Shown here one piece after another: positions 43,557 through 52,635 of a DNA stretch of 64,000 nt; positions within the stretch are counted from its first letter, which is position 1, and each line of letters begins with the position of its first letter. The position numbers and the translations under genes are program-made. This DNA is from Acidobacterium sp. S8. GTDB lineage: Bacteria > Acidobacteriota > Terriglobia > Terriglobales > Acidobacteriaceae. The notes beneath the pieces are model-generated. The model did not search any database and had not been told where the DNA came from. It saw only the letters and a program-made list of their open reading frames with translations. The DNA lies in the NCBI RefSeq assembly GCF_009765985.1, contig NZ_LMUM01000004.1, positions 62,001-126,000 on the forward strand. The letters run 5' to 3'.

Positions 43557-45428
43557 TCACAAAACGCGGAGAACCACCACAGTCTCGTCATCGAAGCGTT
43601 CGATGCCCTTTTGAAACTTACCGACCTCGTTGAAGATGATCTCGGCAATCTTCGATGCGGACTTGTGCTGATTCTTCTTGACGATGGTGACGAGTCGTTC
43701 ATCACCGAACATATCACCAGCGGCGTTCTGGGCGTCGACGATGCCATCGGAGAAGAAGATGAGTGAGTCGCCCGGCTGCGTCGAGAGCGTGAACTCCTCA
43801 TACTTCACATTCGGAAACATGCCGAGCGGGAAACCCTCAGCCCTGACTGTTTCGACATCGCCCTCGCGACAGAAGATCGGCTGCACAGCTCCAGCGTTGG
43901 CGATCTGCAGCGTCTGGTTTTCGTCGTTCCAGACTGAATAGAGCATGGTCACATACTGCGAATCAACGCGCCGTTCCTGCAACGCATCGTTGAGCGCCTT
44001 CAGCATCTCCGAGGGTGAAAGGTGCGCCGCGGCCTCAGAGCGCATAATGCCGCTGACCAGCGCGGCATACAGTGCCGCCGGAGCCGCCTTGCCGCTCACA
44101 TCGCCCAGCATGATCGCGGTGCGGTTCGCGTCATACGGGATGAAGTCATAGAGGTCGCCGCCCAGAGTGCGGGCAGGCAGAAAGCGTGCCGAGAACTCAG
44201 CCCGCGTATGCTTGGGCTTGAACGGCGGAAGCAGACGCAATTGCACTTCGCGCGCCATCGCCAGATCGCTTTCCAGGCGCTGCTCCTGCTGCGCTACGCG
44301 CTGATAGAGCCGCGCGTTCTCGATCGAGATAGCAATCTGCGCGGCCAGCGTTGTCAGCGCCCGCTCATGGTCCTCGTTGAAGAAGTGTGCGCGCGTGTGC
44401 TCGATGTCGAGAATGCCGATGACCTTGCCCTTGTAGATCAGCGGCATGGCCATCTCTGAACGCGTCTCGGGATTGAACTTGTGGTAACGCGGATCTTTCC
44501 GCACGTCCGGTGCATGGATCAGTCGCCGCTCCGAAATTGCCGCTCCTACCAGTCCTCGATCGAGAGGCAGTTTCTCGCCCGGGTAAAACCGCTCGCCGAA
44601 GCGAATAGCGAACCGGTTTTCCAGCATGTGCTCACGTTCGTCCACGATCCAGATGGAGAACATCTGGTAGTCGATAATGCGGCGCAGCAATGTGCCGATG
44701 CGTTCGAAGAGGGATTCAAGGTCGAGGATCGAAGTCAGCTCGCGGCTGATCTCGTTCAGCACCTGCAGTGTTTGTGCCTGCCGCGAGACGCGCGTGTAGA
44801 GCCGGGCATTCTCGATCGCCTGGCCGATACGCGACGCGGTCAACCGAAGCAGGTGCAGATGTTCCGGCTGGAAGTAGTTCAGCTGCTCAGACTGGATATC
44901 GATCACGCCAATGACGCGGTTCTTGACGATCAGCGGAACTGCCAGCTCGGAACGGACATCAGGGTTGACGTTGATGTAGTTTGGCGACTGCCCAACGTCA
45001 TTGATGAGCACAGCCTCGCGCGTCTGCGCCACTTGGCCAACGATGCCTTTACCCATGCGAATCCGCATGCGTTCGGCTTCCGGCGTATGGCCGATCTGGA
45101 ATCGCATGCGCAGATCGTTGGTACGGTCATTCAGCAGCAGGATGGCGAAGATGCGGTAATCGATGACGGCACGAACCAGGTCAGCGGTCCGCTGCAGCAA
45201 CGTCTGGAGATCGAGAGTAGTATTCAGCGCATCAGCGAGTCGGATCAGGAACTCGGTCTGCAACGGCTCCACGCGCACCTGAACCTGAGGCGTCCCGTCC
45301 TGCGAAGTAGGCCGGTAATCGCCCTCGAATGCCAAGTCAGAGCTTTCGCCAGAAGGACGGACCTCGGGACTGCTCTGCTCAGGTGTAGGTGGCGTTTTTG
45401 GGGTGCCTCGCTGTTGCTCTTTAGTCAC
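43557..45428 (-). CDS. GAF-GAF-SpoIIE phosphatase (RsbU-like)
   Basis: The 623-residue protein begins with a low-complexity Pro/Ser/Glu-rich stretch (residues 1-50). Two GAF domains follow, about residues 60-215 (MGKGIVGQVAQTREAVLIND, SELAVPLIVKNRVIGVIDIQ) and 230-395 (LDRGLVGAAISERRLIHAPD, SEMAMPLIYKGKVIGILDIE). A PP2C-like SpoIIE domain occupies 420-623 (AREVQLRLLPPFKP, GGDLYDFI, GDVSGKAAPAALYA, FFSDGIVDAQ and DDETVVVLRVL, carrying the metal-binding Asp residues). It probably dephosphorylates an anti-sigma antagonist in response to small-molecule or redox signals. It starts at GTG with AGGAG four bases upstream. No anti-sigma partner is adjacent. Confidence 0.92.
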   Translation of the reverse strand: MTKEQQRGTPKTPPTPEQSSPEVRPSGESSDLAFEGDYRPTSQDGTPQVQVRVEPLQTEFLIRLADALNTTLDLQTLLQRTADLVRAVIDYRIFAILLLNDRTNDLRMRFQIGHTPEAERMRIRMGKGIVGQVAQTREAVLINDVGQSPNYINVNPDVRSELAVPLIVKNRVIGVIDIQSEQLNYFQPEHLHLLRLTASRIGQAIENARLYTRVSRQAQTLQVLNEISRELTSILDLESLFERIGTLLRRIIDYQMFSIWIVDEREHMLENRFAIRFGERFYPGEKLPLDRGLVGAAISERRLIHAPDVRKDPRYHKFNPETRSEMAMPLIYKGKVIGILDIEHTRAHFFNEDHERALTTLAAQIAISIENARLYQRVAQQEQRLESDLAMAREVQLRLLPPFKPKHTRAEFSARFLPARTLGGDLYDFIPYDANRTAIMLGDVSGKAAPAALYAALVSGIMRSEAAAHLSPSEMLKALNDALQERRVDSQYVTMLYSVWNDENQTLQIANAGAVQPIFCREGDVETVRAEGFPLGMFPNVKYEEFTLSTQPGDSLIFFSDGIVDAQNAAGDMFGDERLVTIVKKNQHKSASKIAEIIFNEVGKFQKGIERFDDETVVVLRVL

Positions 45429-45532
45429 GCAGCTCCTGGATGGCTCAGTGGATACACGAAGTGTAGACGAGCCATGATATCGCGGCCCAGCGACCTGTGA
45501 TAATCATGTTCGGGTAGCGAAGCTGGTTCCCC

Positions 45533-46294
45533 TCACTTCGTCTGATTCAGCTCGTGCAGTATGTTGACGGAAGCGCTGGCTCCAATGCGGTTGGCTCCGG
45601 CATCGAGCATAGCCCGGGCATCAGCCAGTGTGCGAATACCGCCTGACGCCTTGACCCCGCAGCGCGATCCGGCAACGCCGCGCAGGAGCGCCACGTCTTC
45701 GGGAGTCGCTCCGCCAGTGGAAAAACCAGTGCTCGTCTTCAGGAAGTCAGTTCCGGCGAGGATGGCCAGTTCTGAGGCACGCAGCTTCTCCTCAACCGTG
45801 AGCAGGCAGGTTTCAAGGATCACCTTCACAATGGCGCCGGCATCATGCGCAACCTCGACAACGCCGCGGATATCCTGCTGGACGCGGTCATTCAAGCCGG
45901 ATTTGAGCATGCCGATATTCAGCACCATGTCGAGATCGTGTGCGCCCAGCTTGACCAGCTCTACAGCTTCTTCGCGCTTGGAAACCGAAAGCGACGCCCC
46001 GAGTGGAAAGCCGAGCACCGTTCCTACCGGGACACCGCTCCCTGCGAGAGCGGTATGTGCCGTACTGACCCATGCCGGGTTTACCATTGCGCAGGCGAAA
46101 CCATTCTGCGCCGCTTCCTCGCAGAGACGGATGACCTGTTCGCGCGTTGCCTCAGGTTTCAGCAGCGTGTGGTCGAAAACAGCGGCGAGAGCGTGGCTGC
46201 TCGAAAGTGTGTGATGGGTGAAAGCCCGGGAATCGAACGTCCCGTTGTCCTTCCTTACATCTTTCTCGTGTTCCAATATTGCTGCTTTGCTCAT
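45533..46294 (-). CDS. deoC: Deoxyribose-phosphate aldolase
   Basis: DeoC cleaves 2-deoxyribose 5-phosphate to glyceraldehyde 3-phosphate and acetaldehyde in nucleoside salvage. The 253-residue TIM-barrel enzyme has VFDHTLLKPEATREQVIRLC, MVLNIGMLKSGLND (with a catalytic Lys), VILETCLLTVEEKLRASELA and FLKTSTGFSTGGATPEDVAL (the Schiff-base Lys), and VKASGGIRTLADARAMLDAG. The first 35 residues are an extension before the core. It lies 24 bases from hpt on the same strand, a sensible nucleotide-salvage pair. Confidence 0.94.
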   Translation of the reverse strand: MSKAAILEHEKDVRKDNGTFDSRAFTHHTLSSSHALAAVFDHTLLKPEATREQVIRLCEEAAQNGFACAMVNPAWVSTAHTALAGSGVPVGTVLGFPLGASLSVSKREEAVELVKLGAHDLDMVLNIGMLKSGLNDRVQQDIRGVVEVAHDAGAIVKVILETCLLTVEEKLRASELAILAGTDFLKTSTGFSTGGATPEDVALLRGVAGSRCGVKASGGIRTLADARAMLDAGANRIGASASVNILHELNQTK

Positions 46295-46318
46295 GGTGAC
46301 GCTTACTCCAAGGTTTGC

Positions 46319-46867
46319 CTACTCCGGATAATCGGGAGGCATGAGACGGATATCGGGGAGACTCCGGAAACGCTCAGCATAGTCCATGCCATAACCGAGA
46401 ACAAATTGATTGGGAATCTTGAAGCCTACATAGTCGGCCTCAATCTTTACCAGTCGCCGGGAAGGTTTGTCGAGCAGAGCGGCAATGCGCAGAGAGCGCG
46501 GGTTATGCTGCTGGAAGAGCTTCTGCAGAAATTCGAGCGTGAGGCCTGTATCGAGAATATCTTCCACAACGATGACGTGTTTGCCTTCAATGGGCTGGTC
46601 AATATCTTTGATGAGCTTTACCGCACCGCTGGTTTTCTGCCCCTTGCCGTAGCTGGATACCGCGACGAAATCAAAAGTGCAGTCGACCGAAATATTACGC
46701 GCGAGGTCAGCCAGGAAGATGGCCGCGCCTTTTAGTACGCCCAGCAGCACAATACTCTGTCCTGCGTAATCGCTGTCGATCTGCCGCCCTATTTCCGCGA
46801 CGCGGTCGGCAATCTGCTGGCGGCTGAAAAGTACCTTCAGGTCGGGGGCAGGGACGTGCGTGCTCAT
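46319..46867 (-). CDS. hpt: Hypoxanthine phosphoribosyltransferase
   Basis: The 182-residue type I phosphoribosyltransferase salvages hypoxanthine/guanine using PRPP. Motifs include VLLGVLKGAAIFLADLARNI, KHVIVVEDILDTGLTLEFLQ (the PRPP-binding loop with VVEDILDTG), and KIPNQFVLGYGMDYAERFRS. The GAV-like KGA block supports the purine phosphoribosyltransferase assignment over orotate or uracil types. It is divergently transcribed from lgt with 61 bases between start codons. deoC follows 24 bases downstream, so the two are likely one operon. Confidence 0.93.
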   Translation of the reverse strand: MSTHVPAPDLKVLFSRQQIADRVAEIGRQIDSDYAGQSIVLLGVLKGAAIFLADLARNISVDCTFDFVAVSSYGKGQKTSGAVKLIKDIDQPIEGKHVIVVEDILDTGLTLEFLQKLFQQHNPRSLRIAALLDKPSRRLVKIEADYVGFKIPNQFVLGYGMDYAERFRSLPDIRLMPPDYPE

Positions 46868-46928
46868 TAGTTACTAGCATATCCTCAAAGGGGGCTGTGG
46901 ACGCTATACTCGAAAAGGTAAGCAGTTC

Positions 46929-47717
46929 ATGTATCCCTTTATTCATATTGGCCGTTTTTCAGTCGGCACCTTCGGAATCATGCTCTGGCTCGCGGCAGTT
47001 TGCGCTTGCTGGGTTCTCCATCGCAATTTTCGCCGCTGGGCGGTGGAAGCCGATGCTATCGGCATTGTGGCTGTCGCCACAGTTGCCGGCGTAGTGGGCG
47101 CGAAGCTCTGGCATGTTCTGGAGACTCCGCAACTGCTCATGCAGGATCCTGCCGGATTGCTTCTGGATCGCGCGGGATTTGCCTGGTTTGGCGGCCTGAT
47201 CGCGGGCATCCTCACGCTTCTTCTGCAAAGCCGCAGCTCGGGATTGACCAAGCTAGGGATGCTGGATCTCGCCGCCCCAGCAGCAGCCATCGGTTACGGT
47301 GTCGGACGACTCGGCTGCCTGACCTCCGGCGACGGCGATTATGGTATTCCGACAAACCTGCCCTGGGGAATGAGTTTTCCGAATGGACTGGTTCCAACAA
47401 CACAACGCGTACATCCAACGCCGATTTACGAGTTGATTGCAGCGCTGATTATCACGTGGATTTTGTGGCACCGCGGCCGACCGCAAGCCGCGAAGTCCGC
47501 TGGCGAGATTACCGGCGAATATCTTGTCTTAAGTGGCATTGCCCGCTTTCTGGTGGAGTTTATCCGAATCAATCCGAAAATCTACTGGGGCATGAGCAAC
47601 GCGCAGATGGCCAGCATCGGCTCCATTCTCGCTGGAATCGCGCTGGTCCTCTGGGCTCATCGTACCGGCAGGTCGATTGTGCTGCCGCCTGTCGCTCAAG
47701 CCGTTTCTACAAAATAA
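46929..47717 (+). CDS. lgt: Prolipoprotein diacylglyceryl transferase
   Basis: Lgt transfers a diacylglyceryl group to the Cys of lipobox-containing preproteins at the inner membrane. The 262-residue protein has about seven hydrophobic segments and the family motifs MYPFIHIGRFSVGTFGIMLW at the N-terminus, AGFAWFGGLIAGILTLL, YGVGRLGCLTSGDGDYG (the Lgt Gly-Arg motif) and HPTPIYELIAALII. The last block has FLVEFIRINPKIYWGMSNAQ. It would serve the lipoproteins in this window. It shares a divergent region with hpt. Its 3' end lies four bases from the end of the mscS-like gene. Confidence 0.94.
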   Translation: MYPFIHIGRFSVGTFGIMLWLAAVCACWVLHRNFRRWAVEADAIGIVAVATVAGVVGAKLWHVLETPQLLMQDPAGLLLDRAGFAWFGGLIAGILTLLLQSRSSGLTKLGMLDLAAPAAAIGYGVGRLGCLTSGDGDYGIPTNLPWGMSFPNGLVPTTQRVHPTPIYELIAALIITWILWHRGRPQAAKSAGEITGEYLVLSGIARFLVEFIRINPKIYWGMSNAQMASIGSILAGIALVLWAHRTGRSIVLPPVAQAVSTK

Positions 47718-47721
47718 TGAC

Positions 47722-49635
47722 TTATCCGCGAACCGCTGCGCGTATTTTCGGTAACCCGGAAACGGAAGCCTTCAGCTTTTCATTCGTGGCAATGACTCCT
47801 ATCAGCTTCCGGGTAATTTCGTCGTCGGTTTCCGTGTTGTGCAGCAGACTTACGGGATAGCGCACGATAGCTTCGAGACCGGAATCAGTAAGTTGCAAGT
47901 GAGTCTTTGGTGTCAGCGGAGTAAACGGAATCTCAAATCGCTCATCGATATCCTGTTGCAGCCGTTCGAGCACGGATTTGTATCTCTCAAATACGCCTTC
48001 AATGACCTCCATCAACGCCTGTTCAACGACTGTGTAGTCGGCGGATGGATTCAGCTCAATCGCAATCTCATGCCAGGCGTAGCTCGCACCCGGAAGTTGA
48101 CGGAACATGGGTGAGGTCGCCTGAAAGAGCACCGAATTGGAGAAGGTGACGACGCGCCCCGTTGGTCGGAGATCAATGCCGGTACCAGCCAGCTCAAGCA
48201 AATAAAAGCGTACGATGCCAACCTCGATAACATCGCCGGTAACGCCTGCGATGCTGATTCGGTCGCCGACGCGCAATCCATAACGCCCGATGAGGAAGAA
48301 ATATGCGGCAACCGACAAAAGAATCGTCTGCAGTCCGACGGCAAGGCCCGCAGTGATGAATCCGGCAAAAGTGGCTAGCGCGCTGAACTCGCTAACGAAA
48401 CCAAAAATGAAAACGAGTCCCATGAGAAAGCCGATCACAAAGCGGCGCACGATCAAGAGCTGCCTCCGCCTTCGCGTATCGGTGATGTATTTGAAACTTA
48501 TCCGTTTCCATAGATTGGAAACTAACAGGAGAAAGCCCAGTACGCCGAGAATGAGGGAAACGCGAACGAGAACATCGCGTAGAAGAGCACCATATTCGTG
48601 CTTAATGGAGCCACGCCACTCAGTCATATTGGCCTTGGCCTCATTCAGAGAAAGAATCTCCTGGCTGAGCGGAACTTCAACCGCGGCGATCTGATCGAAT
48701 TTCTGCGCGAGTACATCAAAATCCTGTTTTGTAGGCTCAGGAGCGCCGGGTTGGGGATTGTCTGCCTGAGCCGATAAGACACGTCCCTGATCAATCGTGG
48801 ACCGCATCTTCGCTCGAAGCGGAGCCCGCATGGTGTTGACGAAATCCTGCAGTTGGTTCGTAGAAATGACAAGATTGTCCATCTGGCGCAGGGTTAATGA
48901 CTGGACATAGAGCCTGTGAAGTTTTTCGAAGAGCCCCGATGGATCACTGGCCGTCTTCGCGGCAGCGGGAGCGGGTTGCTGGCTTTTTTTGTCGAATAGT
49001 TCTGGAATAGAACTCTTAAGCTGGGCGATGCTGGCCTGAAAGGTCGTTGTACCGGCTTGATTGCCGTCTCCGTTTCTTTGCATTCTCTGATCGGAAACGT
49101 TCATCAGTTGATTCAGTGAATTCAGCATCGAATTGCCGAGGTCAAGCTCTCCCTGCAACCGGTCTCGCTGATCTGTCAATTGCTGTCGATTGCGCCGCGG
49201 CGCGGATGCGATTTTGCTGTTCAACTGATCGATCTGCGCCTGGAGCTGAGCATCGCGATTGGTTGTGTCGGCGAGCAACTTCACCAGATTCTGTCGAGAG
49301 TTCGACGTCGTTTGCGGAAGCTCGTTCGGTAGAAGTGGAATCGCGCTTTCCGCGGACTGGAAAGCACGGCTAACAACATCGGCTCCGATGCGATTGGCGT
49401 TGCCCTGGTAGATCGTATCGGATGGCAGTCCCGCCGGCTGAATCTGCGTCCGGATATTTCGATACCAGGTGATTACGTTATTCAGGTGTTGGAGAATCTG
49501 CGTTTCTTCGAGCGGAGCCGCGGCTGGGCTTTTCTCCTGAGCAAAGTTCGTCGAAACGGAAGGAATGAATACAACGGCCGCAAGAATAACAGAGCAGCGG
49601 CGGATCAGGCGGCGTAGGGGAGGTCGGATTTGCAT
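47722..49635 (-). CDS. MscS-like mechanosensitive channel with periplasmic coiled-coil region
   Basis: The protein has about 637 residues. It starts with a signal or membrane segment (LIRRCSVILAAVVFIPSVST) and a long helical, Gln-rich periplasmic domain (residues about 40-370; QNLVKLLADTTNRDAQLQAQ, KIASAPRRNRQQLTDQRDRL). The membrane part follows (LVRVSLILGVLGFLLLVSNL, VIGFLMGLVFIFGFVSEFSA, GFITAGLAVGLQTILLSVAA) and then the MscS beta domain with RVGDRISIAGVTGDVIEVGI and GRVVTFSNSVLFQ, and a C-terminal alpha/beta domain. The start is set at ATG 49635. An upstream frame exists, but its residues do not look coding. It probably releases osmotic stress. Confidence 0.88.
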   Translation of the reverse strand: MQIRPPLRRLIRRCSVILAAVVFIPSVSTNFAQEKSPAAAPLEETQILQHLNNVITWYRNIRTQIQPAGLPSDTIYQGNANRIGADVVSRAFQSAESAIPLLPNELPQTTSNSRQNLVKLLADTTNRDAQLQAQIDQLNSKIASAPRRNRQQLTDQRDRLQGELDLGNSMLNSLNQLMNVSDQRMQRNGDGNQAGTTTFQASIAQLKSSIPELFDKKSQQPAPAAAKTASDPSGLFEKLHRLYVQSLTLRQMDNLVISTNQLQDFVNTMRAPLRAKMRSTIDQGRVLSAQADNPQPGAPEPTKQDFDVLAQKFDQIAAVEVPLSQEILSLNEAKANMTEWRGSIKHEYGALLRDVLVRVSLILGVLGFLLLVSNLWKRISFKYITDTRRRRQLLIVRRFVIGFLMGLVFIFGFVSEFSALATFAGFITAGLAVGLQTILLSVAAYFFLIGRYGLRVGDRISIAGVTGDVIEVGIVRFYLLELAGTGIDLRPTGRVVTFSNSVLFQATSPMFRQLPGASYAWHEIAIELNPSADYTVVEQALMEVIEGVFERYKSVLERLQQDIDERFEIPFTPLTPKTHLQLTDSGLEAIVRYPVSLLHNTETDDEITRKLIGVIATNEKLKASVSGLPKIRAAVRG

Positions 49636-49725
49636 CTCCCTTAATCTTAGGTGAATTGATTTTCTGGTGCATCGGGACTGCCTTTTCCGGCGGAACTGCT
49701 TCTTAGTTGCATGGCAAGGAGAAAG

Positions 49726-50283
49726 ATGAAAGGCACGATCAAAAAGCAAGCGTCTGCGTTGTTTATAGGTATTGCACTATTCTCAGTTGGCTGTTCGTCC
49801 AAGACCAAACCTACCAACGAAAACTTTACTGCAGGCTTAAATGCCTACTATGCGACTCATAACGACTGCCTTTTTTCATCGGCTTTGACCTTTCCTTATG
49901 AGGTAAGCCCAGGGCCGCAAGCAAAAGAAGATAAGCAGCGTATGGATGCCCTGACGGACGCGGGACTGATGAAGCGAACCGAGGATCGTAGTATTCACGT
50001 CGATGTCTACGCGCTTACACCGGCTGGTGAACGCGCCGCGGGACGCTTCTGCTATGGACACCGCCAAATTGCGACCGTGGACAGCTCGACGCCGCCTGAA
50101 AAGGTGAATGGCATGCTCCAGACGCATGTTACCTATCACTACACGATGATGGATGTGCCGGTTTGGGCGCGCACAGATGAGATGCTGAAGGCATTCCCCG
50201 ACTTGGCAAAAGCGCTTTCAGGAGAGGCGACGGGCGAGAATACCCTCGCCAATGCAGGCGTGGGCTGGCAGGTCCCAAGTTAG
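49726..50283 (+). CDS. Lipoprotein of unknown function
   Basis: The 185-residue protein has a lipoprotein signal peptide: MKGTIKKQASALFIGIALFS then VGC with lipobox Cys23. The mature part reads TAGLNAYYATHNDCLFSSAL, FCYGHRQIATVDSSTPPEKV and VTYHYTMMDVPVWARTDEML. No family was recognised. A central segment (KQRMDALTDAGLMKRTEDRS, VDVYALTPAGERAAGRF) looks like a small helix-turn-strand unit. The start was set at ATG 49726 because AAGGAG lies ten to five bases upstream. An ATG at 49711 is less likely. It lies next to the FetAB-like genes but on the opposite strand. Confidence 0.78.
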   Translation: MKGTIKKQASALFIGIALFSVGCSSKTKPTNENFTAGLNAYYATHNDCLFSSALTFPYEVSPGPQAKEDKQRMDALTDAGLMKRTEDRSIHVDVYALTPAGERAAGRFCYGHRQIATVDSSTPPEKVNGMLQTHVTYHYTMMDVPVWARTDEMLKAFPDLAKALSGEATGENTLANAGVGWQVPS

Positions 50284-50304
50284 CCTGAGCACGCCTCGAT
50301 ACTG

Positions 50305-51087
50305 TCAGGCACACAACAGCAATTGATCGTGCGCGGAAAAGAGCCGCCTGGTCACCAGGTGGCTCGATACGAAGCAGGTGAGCGCGGCAGCAGAGAATAT
50401 CGTGGCGAGCACGACAAATTGATAGAGGGCTGCAAAGAGGGGCGATGCGCCCGAGAGCACCATGCCAGCCATAATTCCCGGAATCCAGACGATACCGAGT
50501 GAGCGAATGTTATCGATCGATGGAATCAGGCTGGCTCGAAGCGCAGATCTGAGGTAGAACAAGAGCGCTGTGTCGGTTGTGGCTCCCAAAGCCAGTGATG
50601 ATTCAATTTCCCCGACATGCGATGTAACTTCGGCCCGCAATCGGTCAAGAAAAAGGGATTGCGTATTCATTGTGTTCGCGATGATCATGCTGCCGACCGG
50701 CACGAGCATAGTGATCTTCAGCGGGATCACTCCAAGCACAATCATGATGGCCAATATCAGACCTGCTCCGATGCAGATCGATGTCAGGGCCAGAGCAAAT
50801 GCGTGCGGAATTTGTCGAGCACGTTTGCAGACGATGGTTGCAGCCGCCAGCATCATTGCAGTGAGCACAAACAGTGAAGTCCATTGTGGTCCACGCAGCA
50901 TGAACGCGAGGATCGCTCCTACAGCGACGATCTGCACAATGCCTCGCAACTCGGCCAGAGGCAGTTCTTTCAGCAGCCCGGGAGCCCGGTTACGTGCCAA
51001 CAACAGAACCGCGAGCGCCAGCAAGCCGGAGGCTGCGCACTCTGCGATTCCAAGAGCAAGCTGCGAGTGAAAAAAATAATTAAGCAC
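50305..51087 (-). CDS. FetB/YbbM-like ABC permease (UPF0014)
   Basis: The 260-residue permease has about seven hydrophobic segments, with LLKELPLAELRGIVQIVAVG (the cytoplasmic coupling region), LKITMLVPVGSMIIANTMNT and SLALGATTDTALLFYLRSAL typical of the UPF0014/FetB family. RSLGIVWIPGIMAGMVLSGA follows. In E. coli FetAB is an iron exporter. The substrate is inferred. The GTG start at 51087 overlaps the end of the ATPase gene (51080) by eight bases and has GAGG six bases upstream. An ATG at 51111 would overlap it further. The two genes are translationally coupled. Confidence 0.85.
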   Translation of the reverse strand: MLNYFFHSQLALGIAECAASGLLALAVLLLARNRAPGLLKELPLAELRGIVQIVAVGAILAFMLRGPQWTSLFVLTAMMLAAATIVCKRARQIPHAFALALTSICIGAGLILAIMIVLGVIPLKITMLVPVGSMIIANTMNTQSLFLDRLRAEVTSHVGEIESSLALGATTDTALLFYLRSALRASLIPSIDNIRSLGIVWIPGIMAGMVLSGASPLFAALYQFVVLATIFSAAALTCFVSSHLVTRRLFSAHDQLLLCA

Positions 51088-51757
51088 GCAGCACCTCGGC
51101 GGTAGATCCATAGGCTGTCACCCGGCCGGAAGAGATCGAAAGGATCTTGTTAGCCATGGTGCGCGCCTGTTCCAGACTATGCGTCACCCAAACGCACGTG
51201 AGGTGTCGCTGTCGAATCAGCGACTCAAGCAAGACTTCAACGCTGCGACGTGTGTTTTCATCCAATGCCGAGGTTGGTTCGTCGAGCAGTAGAACTTCCG
51301 GTTCATTGGCGAGCGCGCGTGTGATGGCAACCCGTTGTGCTTCTCCCCCGGACAAAGTCAGCGCATCGCGGGATGCGAAACCGGCAAGATCGACCTGTGC
51401 TAGCAGTGCCTCAATTTCCGACTCAGAAAGATTTCGTCCCCACTGTTTTGGCCCAAACGCAACGTTTTCTGCAACCGTTCCGGGGAAGAGATAAGCGCGC
51501 TGCATCACCATGCCGATGCGCCGCCGCAATTCGCGCGGCGCTAGCATACGCGTATCCACACCCTGCAAATGCACAGCTCCACTCGTGGGTTCGTCGAGCC
51601 GATTCAGAAGACGCAGCAACGTGCTCTTGCCCGAACCACTGGGCCCAACCACGCCCAGCACTTCACCACGCTCCAGCTCGAAGTGCACGTCGCCGAGCAG
51701 CGACCGAGAAACCGGCGAAGGCAATGTCCTTCCAAGTTGAAAACAGCTGAGCATCAT
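51080..51757 (-). CDS. FetA/YbbL-like ABC transporter ATPase
   Basis: The 225-residue nucleotide-binding subunit carries Walker A (VVGPSGSGKSTLLRLLNRL), a Q-loop (GMVMQRAYLFPGTVAENVAF), the signature LSGGEAQRVAITRAL, Walker B (EVLLLDEPTSALDEN) and the H-loop (CVWVTHSLEQARTM). It pairs with the permease gene downstream, which overlaps its stop codon. Together they form a compact two-gene transporter of the FetAB type. No substrate-binding protein is nearby, as is usual for that family. The start is ATG 51757. Confidence 0.9.
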   Translation of the reverse strand: MMLSCFQLGRTLPSPVSRSLLGDVHFELERGEVLGVVGPSGSGKSTLLRLLNRLDEPTSGAVHLQGVDTRMLAPRELRRRIGMVMQRAYLFPGTVAENVAFGPKQWGRNLSESEIEALLAQVDLAGFASRDALTLSGGEAQRVAITRALANEPEVLLLDEPTSALDENTRRSVEVLLESLIRQRHLTCVWVTHSLEQARTMANKILSISSGRVTAYGSTAEVLRA

Positions 51758-51851
51758 TTTCTTTCGTGAGTATAGCGGCAGAAATAACTATGAACCGGGA
51801 CAAGTATGTCAGCTTAAGCGGCGATTAGTCCGGATGCGCAGGTTGTAAGGA

Positions 51852-52610
51852 TTATTGGAAGCAGGTCAGCAGAACAAAAAGAAAAATCCAGAAAATACCC
51901 ATGGCGTGCCAGTACCATGCGGCTACATCGACAACGATCTGGCGCATCTGCACACGACGCAGGAGAAAGAGCGCACAAAGCGCGATTCCTAGGGCGAGAA
52001 TGCCGAGAACGAGATGGATGCCGTGGGTCGCCGTTATCAGATAGAAGAAATGACTGTTCTGTGTTGTCGTAAATGTCAGACCTTCAGAGGCGAGCTGACT
52101 CCAGGCGATCCACTGTCCTGCGAGGAACAGAGATCCAAGAGCTACTGTAGCGATGAGCCAGGGAGCCGCACGACGCACGGCCGGGCGACCCAGTCCCAGC
52201 CATTCTTCCATCACATCTACTTCATGAAAAAGATGCCGTCGGGCAATTTCAATGGTGAGACTGCTGAGCAATAGAACTGCGGTGTTGATCCAGAGAATGG
52301 GGGGAATTGTCAGCGGATGCCAATCCGAAACGTAATTCTCGCGAAGATCGAAATGTCCGGCGGTCTGATGCACAAAGAAGGCGCTGACCAGCGCGATAAA
52401 GAAAATCAAGTCGCCAGCTAATGCGCAAGAAAGGCCCAGCCGATAACGGGTTAGCAGTTCCCGCGGGCCGCGACGTCCACTGGGATGATTATCCCAGTTG
52501 TCGTCTCCTCCGCCCCCACCCGTAGGCCGCCTGTCAACCGGCGGTTTGCCGCCGATGCCAGTATCTTTACGCTCAATGTCTGTAGGTGTCCGGCTGAAGG
52601 TAGCGGGCAT
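51852..52610 (-). CDS. coxC: Cytochrome c oxidase subunit III
   Basis: The 252-residue protein has the subunit III fold with seven hydrophobic segments. RLGLSCALAGDLIFFIALVS is the first, FDLRENYVSDWHPLTIPPIL the loop, then LWINTAVLLLSSLTIEIARR, and HFFYLITATHGIHLVLGILA with the conserved THGIHL block, and VAAWYWHAMGIFWIFLFVLL at the end. A 55-residue, Gly/Arg-rich N-terminal extension (RRPTGGGGGDDNWDNHPSGR) is probably cytoplasmic. The start was set at ATG 52610, with AGAGGG nine bases upstream. It is last in the coxB-coxA-coxC group. Confidence 0.92.
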   Translation of the reverse strand: MPATFSRTPTDIERKDTGIGGKPPVDRRPTGGGGGDDNWDNHPSGRRGPRELLTRYRLGLSCALAGDLIFFIALVSAFFVHQTAGHFDLRENYVSDWHPLTIPPILWINTAVLLLSSLTIEIARRHLFHEVDVMEEWLGLGRPAVRRAAPWLIATVALGSLFLAGQWIAWSQLASEGLTFTTTQNSHFFYLITATHGIHLVLGILALGIALCALFLLRRVQMRQIVVDVAAWYWHAMGIFWIFLFVLLTCFQ

Positions 52611-52635
52611 GCGCGAATCCCTCTCGGCTAACAGC

